Assembly: GCF_963676685.1 (NCBI RefSeq) | Contig: NC_092351.1 | Location: 43,142,733 to 43,206,732, forward strand | Source of the DNA: Mytilus edulis | Lineage: Eukaryota > Mollusca > Bivalvia > Mytilida > Mytilidae | Direction: 5' to 3' | DNA length: 64,000 nt | Shown: in pieces, positions 1 to 11,109 of the stretch | How positions within the stretch are numbered: position 1 is the first letter of the stretch | Layout of the letters: each line of letters opens with the position of its first letter | Program-made: the position numbers and the translations under genes | The notes under the pieces: model-generated | Database searches by the model: none | What the model saw: the letters and a program-made list of their open reading frames with translations, nothing else | Told to the model about the DNA's origin: nothing

Positions 1-122
1 AATAAGATGTTGTTGCTATTACGTAACGTCGGAAGACGCGACCTGCCAAACAATGAAACATTTTATTTTGATGTTGTAGTGTAATCTATACGAATGCATA
101 GAAAAAACAATAAATTACATAC

Positions 123-171
123 CAGATATAATCATTGCCTCATTAGGACCAACAGTGTGTATGTTGCCCAT
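123..171 (-). CDS. FLOT2: Flotillin-2, first coding exon (gene continues left of window)
   Basis: Read on the minus strand from the ATG at 171-169, this exon encodes MGNIHTVGPNEAMIISG, which matches the N-terminus I know for flotillin-2 (M-G-N-x-H-T-V-G-P-N-E-A). The Gly2 of that motif is the known myristoylation site, and the family scaffolds lipid-raft domains on the plasma membrane and endosomes. The exon ends in phase 1 at a good GTATGT donor (122-117), splitting a glycine codon, so the remaining exons must lie at coordinates below 1. Reading through the donor gives only a methionine and a stop, as expected for intron. Any 5' UTR exon and the promoter would lie to the right, in the 172-2378 interval. 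Confidence 0.85.
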
Positions 172-2378
172 TTTTAGTTTTGTATGAGCTTTCGTAAACA
201 AATGTTGGTCTTTCGCAATGGATATCACAAGGGGAATGAAAGTGAGGGGGAAGGAAACCAATGTTAATATGCTGAGAAGATTTTTTCTCTTTATCTTTAC
301 ACCCATTATAGGGTAACCATACTTTCGTATGTCGAACAGTTCCACCCACCAATAAACGAAAATGATGAAAATTAACAATTATAACAAAACAATTTTATAA
401 AGGACACTATTTTAATACATTAAAACTTTAACTTGAGCTTTTGTGACATTTGCATGTGAAGTTTAGAAAAGTTTTATGATTTTTTTTAACTTTGGGCAGT
501 TTATATAGATTATTTTTGGTCTGCTGATATAAAAACTGTATAAAAGTAAGATCTACAAATAAGTCAACATGACCAAAATGGTCAGTTGACCTCTTAAGGA
601 GTTATTGCCCTTTATAGTCATTTTTTACCAATTTTTCGTAAATTTTTTTGAATCTTTTACAAAAATCTTCTCCTCTGATACTACTGGGCCAAATTTAACA
701 ATACTTTGCCACAATCATAATTGGGGTATTTAGTTTAAAAAATGTGTGGCATGACCTGGCCAAAGAACCAAGATGGCCGCCATGGCTAAAAATAGAACAT
801 AGTGGGTAAAATGTAGATTTTGGCTTATAACTCTGAAACCGAAGCATTTAGAGCAAATCTGACAAGAGGTTAAATTGATCATGAAGATAAAATCTATCGG
901 ACATGAAATTTTCAGACGAATCAGACAACCAGTTGTTGGGTTGCTGCCCCTGAATTGGTAATTTTTTAAAGAAATTTTGCCGTTTTTTGGTTATTATCTT
1001 GAATATTATTGTAGATAGAGATACACAGTAAACAGCAAAATGTTCAGCAAAGTAAGATCTTTTGCTTTTAGCTGACACTCAATGCAATCTGTTCTTCTTT
1101 TTCTTCTGAATATCTAGACACTCAATTGCATTTTTCTAGATCGTATTTTAGCATGGTTGTTTTTACTTCAATAAACCAGCTGTTACTATTAATTGACTTG
1201 ATGCACAATTGCCTCCTTGCTAGTTGTTTCTATAAGGTTTTGTTGGGTTGGGTACATACATTTATGAAGATGGTAATCACCTGTAAGTGTATGTGTGCCT
1301 CAACTGGTAGTATTCCCGCCCGTTAATTGCGGGATCTGGTGGTTTAGTTGGTAGTAACATTAGTTGCTTAAGCATTTTCTTTTGATTTTTTTCCAATTTC
1401 TCTAGAACAAGAGATCGTGGTGCTAATACATTCAATGATTGCAAAATAATTTCCCTTCTTTGGGGACAGAAAAAAATAGCTACATGTACACTATGAAAAA
1501 TTGTCCCTTGTGACATATTTTTATAAAACATCCATGAAATTATGTCCAAGTACTAGGGACAATTTGTTCACCAAGAAAGACACTACTTTATAGTTTACAA
1601 ATGTGATATTCTGTCCCATGAACGATATTTCACAGATGAAGTGTGAAATATAGTTCAAGACAAAATTTCATGGGACATTTTTTTGGCTTACACATGATAT
1701 CAACAAAAACCACAGACAATTTTGGTTACTGAAATCACTCGGAAATTGATTCTTTGTGTTCTCTTACTCTTTCTTTGTTGTTGTTTTTCATACAAATTCT
1801 CGCTTTTAAATAAAGTTAAATTATTTTGTGACAATTTGTACGTTGATATTCATTTAAAAACCGACATTTATTTAATTTTTGTTCAACTTAGTGGTGTCTT
1901 ATGTTATAAGACAATACACTAATTCATGCTTGATTTGGTGTACTGAATTGATTAAAAAGAATTAATTCTGAAACTAAAAAGTTAGAACCTTATACTCTGT
2001 TACGTTTTAAATTTCATGTTCTAAAGGGTAAACAGATATGTCAATAAAAGACAATACACAACTTTACACAAAAACAAACGAGATGGACAGATAACCTTAA
2101 ATAGGAAGAAAGAATAAAAGTTAGATACGGATTAGTGAAAGGTAAGCATTTTTATACATAAGAAACAAAATGTTATTATTAAAGATGAATATCGAAATAC
2201 CACTTTCCCTTCTTCTGAATGTAAACGTATCAAAACCTCGTTTGTTATTATCAAGTTTAAATATGTAGAGTAAAATTTATAAATGAATTTATAAAACCCT
2301 TTAAATTTCATTTATATGAATAAAATGAAATCCACAAGTTTTATATATTAAATTGTGGGTGTCTTTCATTTTCAAAAG
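172..2378. other. Intergenic/5' region between flotillin-2 and the coiled-coil gene
   Basis: I see no exon with credible splice sites here. About 580-1080 resembles a dispersed bivalve repeat (phrases about 'gttattgccctttatagtca' and 'ggcttataactctgaaac', from memory). An imperfect inverted repeat lies at about 1613-1680, with arms built on TGTCCCATGA and TCATGGGACA. The two flanking genes are divergently oriented, so the interval should contain both promoters. I cannot point to a specific element. Confidence 0.5.
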
Positions 2379-2386
2379 GTCACACC

Positions 2387-4882
2387 ATGTCTATGCAGCG
2401 AAAGAAATGCTTTCCTAAATTAAGTCGGTTACGCAAAGACCTGTGGGCTTGGCATTCGGATGTCGAGTCTTTGATGCAAGATCTAGATGCACCAAAGAAG
2501 AATGCACTAGTCAAGGAGGACAGACCGGAAGACAAGATGAATTCAAAATGTTTCGAAATGATTCATAAGCTGTGTAAATTTTCGGTAAGTTTTTTAATCT
2601 TTTTAAAATAATTATTCCATGATATAAAAAGGTAGAACGAGATTATTAACTTTAATTTATTTGCGTATTTGAAAATTAATACTTTTATAATTGATTAAAG
2701 AAATAATAAAAAAAAATTAGAAAAATTATGTGAATAATTAGATTTTTTGCAATATTCAGCTTCAAGCAGACAATCACAGCGATAGACTACCTTAATCAAG
2801 GGACAATTTCTACAACTACCTTCATCAACAATGCATCTTGCACACAACCAAAAATTAGGATTTTATTTTTGACGCAACAGTAATACATCATCAGAATAAA
2901 ACTTCTTTTTGGTAAAACTTAATATATAAACTTTGGGCATGAACCTTGCATCTAAATTTTTGGCATGATCCTTGCATCTAAACTTTTGGCATGAACCTTG
3001 CATCTAAACTTTGGACATGAACCTTGCATCTAAACTTTGGGCATGAACCTTGCATCTAAACTCTGGGCATGAACCTTGCATCTAAACTGTGGACATGAAC
3101 CTTGCATCTAAACTGTGGGCATGAACCTTGCATCTAACTGTGGGAATGAACCTTGCATCTAAACTTTGGGCATGAACCTTGCATCTAAACTTTGGGCATG
3201 AACCTTGCATCTAAACTTTTGGCTTGAAACCTTGTATCTTAACTTTTTTTTTTATATTAAACCTAAACATATTTGAGATAAAATCTTCTATCTAAAGTCT
3301 TTAACTAAAACCTGTATCTAGTTTTTGCGGGCACAAAAACCTAGCATTTAAACTTATGTCATGTATGTGATAAATTGTAGTATCAAAATGCATGGTTCCA
3401 AATTTGATTTATAATTCAGGAACTATCAACTAGCGAAATTGTAGAGCTTCTGAAAGATATAGATATACCACGACCGATCAGCAGATTCGCCAGCAGTGGT
3501 CAATTAACTACAGGAAGAGTTTCTAGGTCACCGGCGAAATCACCATCCAGAGTCAGGGCAAGATCTGTGTCACAAGTAAGCACATACATGTAAAAAAATG
3601 TTTAATTAATAGATTTTGTTAAATTTTATTTTTTGAAGTAACATTAAACATTTTGACCGCAGATAACTTTCGATTTATTTTGTGTGTAATGAAATAGTCA
3701 AAGATCAGGCGAGTACTTAGTCTAGCTGAATTAGCGAATCATGCAGGAAACATGACTATTAAAAAAACAATTTTTACCTTTTATTAAAATAATGTATTAA
3801 ATCTTTTAATAGAGAAAACACTAATATTTACATTTCTATCTTTGTAGATCTATTTTGGTTTCATTTTATATAAATCTCTTTTCGTATTAAAGTACTTCAA
3901 CTTTTTGAAGTTTTCAACGTTCCTGATGGTTAAAAACTTAAAAGTGCTTAGAAAGCGTCATATTTATAAATTGTATTTTCCTTTTACACTAATGAAATTA
4001 TTAAAAGGGTATAAGGAGGAAGAATCGGTTTCTCAGAGATTTTTTTTAAAATCAGAGCAATATTCAAAAAAAAAAAACAATCTTAAATAAATTTCTAACT
4101 ACATTGTACCACAGTTTCTTGAGATTGATCGTGAGATGAATGAATTTTCAAAGATAGAAGTAGAGATGAAATAAGACAAACATATAAAAACAATGTCATC
4201 CCTGAAACAAAAAACTCCTTCTAATGTATTTTATTTATACATGTTATATGTGTATTAAAAAGATTGTTTTAAAGTTGGTCATGATCATGACATGAAACTC
4301 AATTACGAACCATTTATACAATATTTGCAGGAAAGACGGAAACCTATTCCTCAAAAAGCTAAGCCGAGAGGTAGAAGTCCGATACGCAAATCGGTGCCGA
4401 AATGTTTAAATGCAACATGGACACAATCGGAATCCTCTTCACTTGTGAGAATCTAAATGTTTGGACAGAAGGGAAACTTTCACTAGGGTGCTGGAATATT
4501 CAAAACATTTCCTGATTTATCACGATAGACTTTTTGCATTGTCACTGGAGATAACATGACTTTTTGTTTGCATTTGTTTTTTTATTTTAGTAAAAGAGCC
4601 GCACAGGGAAGGAATATCTGTCATACACAAGTTTTACTCGAAATATATATTTAGCTTTTCAGATATATTGTAATTAATGTATAATAAGAGAATGTTTGAT
4701 ATTTGGGTTAATTTCTATCATATATACTTTAAAGTAAAAATGTAATATATTTTATAATGGCGTTGTCAGTTTGTTTTAGATTTATGAGTGCGACTGTCCC
4801 TTTGGTATCTTTCGTCCCTCTTTTATAAGCTGTATTGCTTCTGAATAAAGTATTATTATTATTATTATTATTATAATTATTA

Positions 4883-4950
<68 letters not shown>

Positions 4951-7900
4951 GAGTTAAAAATCTCAAAAATAAAAATGTCGACAACAATGTAGACTGTACC
5001 GTAGTCTATGATGATTGATTGATGTTTGCTTTACGCCGCCTCAGATAACATGATGCTATATCGCAGATTTTGCAAATGACGTTGATGCTACCAACATTTG
5101 CGTACAGACTGGAATCTGTATGGCCTCATTTGGAATTTATCACGTGCTTTACTATGCGACCAAAGCAGCAGTGAAATTTGGCGTTAGTAGAACAATCAGC
5201 AATTCGATTGTGACTTAACTGTGTTAATTGAAGTAATGCCTTTTTTAAACGTTTTTTGACACACACAAAAAAATAATCATAAGGTTATATACATTAACAT
5301 ATTTAATGTTCATTTTGAACCTGGAACTAATGATTCCAGGTTAAAAATGCATGTAATTCATTTGTATACATTTTTACAGGAAGATCAGTGCATAAAACAG
5401 TTAACTTTTGATGAAGAAGATGAAGTATATAGAAAGACAAGCTTAAGGTAAGTTCGCAAACACTTAAAGATTTAAGTTTAAAATAAGCTTGACAAAGAAA
5501 AATGTAAACGTAATTATATCTTGCACAGGGGAAAACATACTTTGTGTGCCGAGTCAAAGAACAAAATAACGCATGCATTTATTTAATTAACATGATTTAT
5601 ATATATATTGATTAAACGATTAAGAAGAAACATAACCGCATCAACACTAATCGGAAGAAAGAAACAAAATAAATTCGAAAACAATGCAGACAAGAAAGCG
5701 AAATAAAGAACAGAACACAAATATACATACATAAATAATGGTTTCTGCTTACTGAAATATTTGTATGAATTAAAGTTGTTAATTTAAAACTGAACTAAGT
5801 TTATTTGCTGATGTATAACACAACACATTGCTGATACAATCATTCGGTTCATCGAAAACAGAAGTTCCAATGTTAAATAATATAAAGCCCAAAATAACAA
5901 TAATTTAACTGTGTTATCGAGTCATATCCCTACATGACGACTGACATAAAAAGGTACAGACATGTATATAAAGCAGGGTTGAAGCTTTAACTAAATGTTC
6001 CAGTACTTATATGTCAATTTTGTTCCAATGTTTTCTGAAATATATTAATCTTAAACTTTACCAAAATACTCATGAAAGGATATTTATAACTTTTTTGAAA
6101 AATCTTATGCAAAAATGATTTTTTCAGTATGATTTTATAAAACTATTGAACTTAAAATCCTACATTTATTTTAGATCTTCTGCATATTTCAAAAATATTT
6201 GATTTTATTTGCGCTTAACCCTTTTCGTGAAAATTGAATTGTTCATTTGATACAGTGTCAATGCACCATACATTTTTTACAACAAAACATCTACTAAGCT
6301 ATGGTATGAAGCAAAGACATGTTGTAACATTAATTTTTTTTTTTTTCATCTTCACTTATGATTTTACATGTATGTAGTGTCTATATATTGAAGTTGTATG
6401 TGTTTATATTTATGTAAATTAAATGTTGCTTGTGACACGTTAATTAACTATTTTACTTATTTTAAGATACTATGAGCTCTTCGACGTTTGCAATATATTT
6501 TATATATTTGTTTCTAGCACCATCGAAGAGAATCTCTGGTAATGGTTTAATTGCGTTTTAAGTGCAGCAAAATGTCTATTGCTTATGTTTTTTCAGTAAG
6601 GGAAAAAAGAAAGGCTCCCCAGTAATTGATAGAAATACGAAAAAGGTTATAAAAGATTTAGAAGAACAAATAATGGAATTGGAAAAAGAAAATAATCATC
6701 TTTCAGAAGATGTGTAAGTAAATTGTTTAATCACTCTTTTTTCCTTTTTTTATATCTTAAAATCGATTGGGGTTTAGAACTAGTGTCACCTTGGTCTCAG
6801 TCCTCCGACTAGTAGAAAAAAAAACCCTCTTGCCAACATATAGAGTCCGTTTGGTTTTGCGAGATTTATGAAATAGCAGCCATTTCCCGTCTAGTTGGGA
6901 ACGTTAATTCCCATTCTTTGTATAGGGATATTTCAACGTTCTATGTACGTTAAAGAAAAATTGAAAAGAGATATGTACATTTGTTTCTCTAATTCTATGG
7001 AACTTTGGCCCTTTCCGAACCCATTGTATAAACAAATTTAATCAACGTGTGGTTGCCAGTGATCTCAAAAGATCATTGGATGACTTTAAGGGACACAACC
7101 TTTTTAGCTAACTGGATGAATCAAAATATGCTAACAGGTGTTATTGAAGTTGACAACTTCGTGGAATGTGAAAGGCACTCGAAGGTGATTTTCGTTTAAA
7201 AAAAAACAATCATTAGAGAAACAGATTCTTACATAGTTACTCGTGGATTATAGGATTTATCTTATCTCGATAGTTGAATTATAAATTTTAAAGTTCTCGC
7301 CAAGGCTCGGACTTTAAAATTGATAATTTAACTATCTCGATTGGATAAATCCGAGAATCCACTGGTATCAATGTAAGAATCTATATAGATGGCCTATTTC
7401 AAGGCTAAATTTCGAGCCATTTTTAATAAACCCTCATTTTACAAGTGGTATTCTATATTCATCGCCATTTATCCGAGTCGATTCCTATTTCAAGACGTAC
7501 CTGTTGTATTAATTGTTAATGTGTTCTCATCTTAATGGATGATGGTTATTATTGATTAACTAATGAAAAACTATAAGTGATTAAAATATATATTATTTTT
7601 TTCCGTTGTGTGTTTTTTCTTTTCTTCTATTCGAATCGTAATTACATTGTGTCGGATCTAATTTTGTCTATTTTTTTTTTTATACAGTATGTAATTTGTC
7701 ATTGACGAAGGCCTTACAGTGCTCCATATTTGTTTACGTATGATAAGCAGCATACACTATTGTTTATGATTCTTATCATGAAACATTGAACGTCAATACA
7801 TGTACCAATGTTGTGTGCCCTATAGAAATCGAAAGAAAACGCATACGTTCTGAAGGAGTAAGTTGCTTAATTACAATTGTATTGTCATTTTATAGAGGGA

Positions 7901-10145
7901 GGTTAGAAAAAGAAGTTCAGTGGTATAAAGATAACAGAGATTACTGGTTCAAATATTGTAAGGACAACGAAAGAAGTGGAAAGCAGTATGTTTTATGATA
8001 TAATGTTATAGATAGTACTTTATATGCACAATTTGTCAGTAAAATAAAATGCATAGCATTGTAAGACATTTTTTCGAGTAACATACCATATTTATACGTG
8101 TTGCTGTAGTTTTTAAAAAGCACGATTTACAATAATACTAGTGAACACAGATTACTAAGATCATATGTGATGGCCAGGATTTGAAATTGATGCTAGCACT
8201 TTTTTTTTTCTGTTTAATCCCTTCTTTCTGTTTGCCGATGCTATTTTTTTCGGTTGATGTTTTTAAGGAGCACGTTTCTATGGAGTACTACTGAACAGAA
8301 TAATTTCATCATTGGTCAACCACATCAAACCGATGCACCAGAAACAACACTTTTATGATTTGCCAGGCAATAACTTCCTCTTTGCCACTATTTTGATTTA
8401 AAAAAACGTCGAATTAACCTAAAATATTTCGTTACATTTTTCTCAATGAATTTTTATTCAGCAGCTTAATTAACAATGCTGAGCTGAAATATGTGAAAGA
8501 TTATTGGATATGTCAGATACATACTTCATGTTTTTGTTACCCTTATAAATAGAGACGAAAGATACCAAAGGGACATGTGCAGTCACTTTAAATTACAAAT
8601 AGGGAATGCTTTGCACGACAACTAATGATTTCCTTTTTTTTTCTTGTAATTTTTTTTTTTCGTATTTAATAATGTAGAATTAACAGACCTAACAGCAAAA
8701 CTGGAGAATATGATCAGTTACGTAAGCAGTATGAACATCTACAAGGCGTGTATGAAAACATATGCCACGCAATGAACAAGTAAGTTTCCTAATAAAAGAA
8801 CACGATAAATATAATAATTGAAATTCTAGATAAATAAAATCATAAGTTTTCCTATTATAATTTATGAAACCATGTTAACAATATTGCAGAAATATAATGA
8901 ATTATAGTTCTTTTCTTCGAAATATAAATGTTTTTGTTTTCTTATTTGTTTCTTATAAAACTAATACCATTAGAAAGTCTAAGATACTTTTTCACAAATC
9001 TATTGATTTGACCACATTTGTTATGAATTTATTTAGAGGAACCGGCAGTCAGTATATGAATCAGATTGAGAGTGATGCAGCCAGGTACCGAGCAGAGAGG
9101 AATAACGCACGATTGCAAGTTAAAGAAATGTCTGATAAATTAAACTGGTAAATTTATGTTTTTGAAAATGTACAAAATAGGAAGTTTGGAATGCAGTAAG
9201 ACAAGGAACAAATAAAATGCTACAATAACAAAAGACATATATATATATAATCGCTTAGCAGTACAACAAAAATAGCACAAAAGGACAAGTTATTTATCAT
9301 CAATAGAGGCACTGAAAAATTCATTTAAACCAATAAAAAAAGTATGTTATATATATTCCAAATGAACAAACCACAAAAAGACGATGTGTCGATGGTAGAC
9401 AACCTTCCACTAACACCTAATTTAATTTCAAATAACTTTCTTGTTCGATAGACTAAACCTAAAACTGAAAATACCGACCGTGCGAGGGCTGTATAGCCAG
9501 TCAATGTCGTTAAACACTTCCATTTGTTGACTAAACCTGCTAATTACCAAATACCATCTTAATATACTCTTATAAGAGAGGTGTGATTGTTGATACAGAA
9601 TAGATATTCAAACTCATAAGTAGAAAACGAACTGACAATACCATGGCAAAAAGGAAAAAAATATAAGACTGAGCAAAACAAACCCCACTAATAAACCATG
9701 CAGGCCTCACTGTCATAAAACTTCCGAGCATGGTTTTTGTACTCGGACTCGAAAATCAACCAATCAAATTGCTGGATTTCATGTTTCGAGCATGATTTTT
9801 GTGCTCTTAACACTGAGCAAAGTTTTATGCCTTCTGTGTGATAACAGATTCTCCAGAACGATAAAGTTATTTTCGTTCGTTGCTGTTTGATTCTTTAAAA
9901 ATGTACCCGGAAGTTGGGTTATACAGACTGTATTACATGTATATGGTGCATGTACTATGTACTCTGCATTCTCTTGTTCAAAGGTATAAATATACGAAAT
10001 AGAACGTCTTTCCGCCGTTTATGATTCAAAAGAAAAATATATTTTCTCATGTGTTAGGTACAAAAGTGAACCGCAAAATTCCAGCCCAGAATACGGATAC
10101 ACAGGGAAAAGATCTAAGCCTCGTTACGGGAAAAGGTACTATTAG
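2387..10145 (+). CDS. Nine-exon gene for an unrecognised 347-aa basic/coiled-coil protein
   Basis: Nine exons join into one open frame with GT..AG sites at every junction: 2387-2584, 3420-3575, 4331-4444, 5380-5447, 6597-6713, 7896-7985, 8678-8779, 9037-9147 and 10058-10145 (TAG). Phases run 0,0,0 and then 2 at every later junction. The start ATG lies eight bases after a plausible acceptor (AAAAG at 2374-2378), so a 5' UTR exon probably exists upstream. Residues 1-66 are predicted mainly helical. Residues about 100-145 are Ser/Pro/Arg-rich with repeated SP and RS pairs (SPAKSPSR, RGRSPIRKS). Residues about 185-310 are charged and heptad-like (DLEEQIMELEKENNHL, EVQWYKDNRDYW), suggesting a coiled coil. 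The last 29 residues are basic and Tyr-rich. There is no signal peptide or membrane segment. I do not recognise the family; a cytoskeletal or centrosomal role would be a guess. A polyadenylation signal AATAAA lies at 10735-10740. Confidence 0.8.
2925..3240. repeat. Minisatellite, about 12 copies of a 26-bp unit
   Basis: A tandem array with the unit 'catgaaccttgcatctaaac' plus 'tttggg' repeats about twelve times with few changes. It lies in the first coding intron of the coiled-coil gene. Confidence 0.9.
4755..4832 (+). repeat. 3' tail fragment of the Penelope-like family
   Basis: This stretch matches the last ~75 bases of the element at 47275-48630 (grammar: 'ggcgttgtcagtttgtttta', then 'gactgtccctttggtatc'). 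It lies in the third intron of the coiled-coil gene. Confidence 0.75.
4849..4950. repeat. (ATT)n microsatellite
   Basis: About 100 bases of almost pure ATT/TTA triplets with two interruptions. The array directly follows an AATAAA at about 4843 and the Penelope-like tail fragment. Confidence 0.95.
7223..7382. repeat. Foldback element (long imperfect inverted repeat)
   Basis: Two arms of about 70 bases start with AGATTCTTACAT and end with ATGTAAGAATCT. They pair across a short centre near 'ctcgccaaggctcgg'. The arms share blocks such as GGATTTAT/ATAAATCC and ACTTTAAAAT/ATTTTAAAGT. The shape is that of a foldback MITE in an intron of the coiled-coil gene. No clear target duplication is seen. 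Confidence 0.75.
9465..9520 (+). repeat. Short dispersed repeat, copy 1
   Basis: The stretch 'gaccgtgcgagggctgtata' and the following bases recur nearly unchanged at 32358-32405. Confidence 0.7.
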
Positions 10146-11109
10146 GTTACTATGAAAGGTAGGTTTACGTATGGTATTCATATCTGAAATACTTAAAGAC
10201 ACAAAAAGGTGCAAACAATGACCAATACTATTGTAAGATAAACAAATCCAATGTTGTAAGAATGAACAAGTTTTGAAATCTAAGACACAAAATGTCTTCA
10301 TTACCAGTTTGAGGACCTTCTTATAGTAACAAAAAGACACCGTAAAGCATTGCTGAAAATGAAAAAAAGACCCATTTCTATATTTGTAATTGGTAAAAAA
10401 CGTCACACAACAGTTATATATTTACAGACATCCAATATCCTTTGCTCCACCAATAGTTCGCTGAATTTTGGACACAGTTATAGTATAGTTTTGTCTGATT
10501 TTATTCGACTTATGGGTTTTGTTTTTTTGATTTTTCCTAATTTGATTTTCTCTCTTTTAAAGTTCTTCATAGATTTTGACATATTGTATATTTGTCAATG
10601 CATATTGCCTTACTCGACTTATTATTTTTCAGTTACAGTAATAAAAGAAGGACTAAATATAGTGCGTGCTCGTGATCATAGAAGTTGTATGACTAATACA
10701 TTGTAGAAACATTACAGAGAGAAAAATATCAAGAAATAAAGTACTACTAACAATATATTTTGTATGATGTATATATATTGATACGTTATAAGTTTCATTT
10801 TGAAGACAGAGTGGAAGGTTAGTCTTTGCAAATAGTACACATGTTTTTGCAATAGGATTACATTTAACATACATTGTATCTACAAAATATATAACAAAGG
10901 ACGTCAACATATACAGTAAGAAAAGAACACAAATAATTTAAAATGTTTGTATCACAGATATTGATTAAAATTTATATCACAGCAATGATTCTTTTAAAGA
11001 GATCTATTTTTATGATTCATTGACATTAAACAAGACCACGACAACTAATAACTAATAAGTAAACATGCATTTCTAAAGTATGATGTCACGTGTCATTGAA
11101 CAACGATCG
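10146..11109. other. 3' ends of two convergent genes
   Basis: This holds the 3' UTR of the coiled-coil gene (AATAAA at 10735-10740) and, on the other strand, the 3' flank of the LITAF gene. No further exon is visible. Confidence 0.5.

Noticed and set aside
2925..3240. Regular spaced repeats that could suggest a CRISPR array
   Set aside because: The units are directly tandem without unique spacers, lie in a eukaryotic intron, and so form a minisatellite.
10047..10406. Minus-strand 119-codon frame
   Set aside because: It is antisense to the last exon of the coiled-coil gene and has no splice signals or domain.
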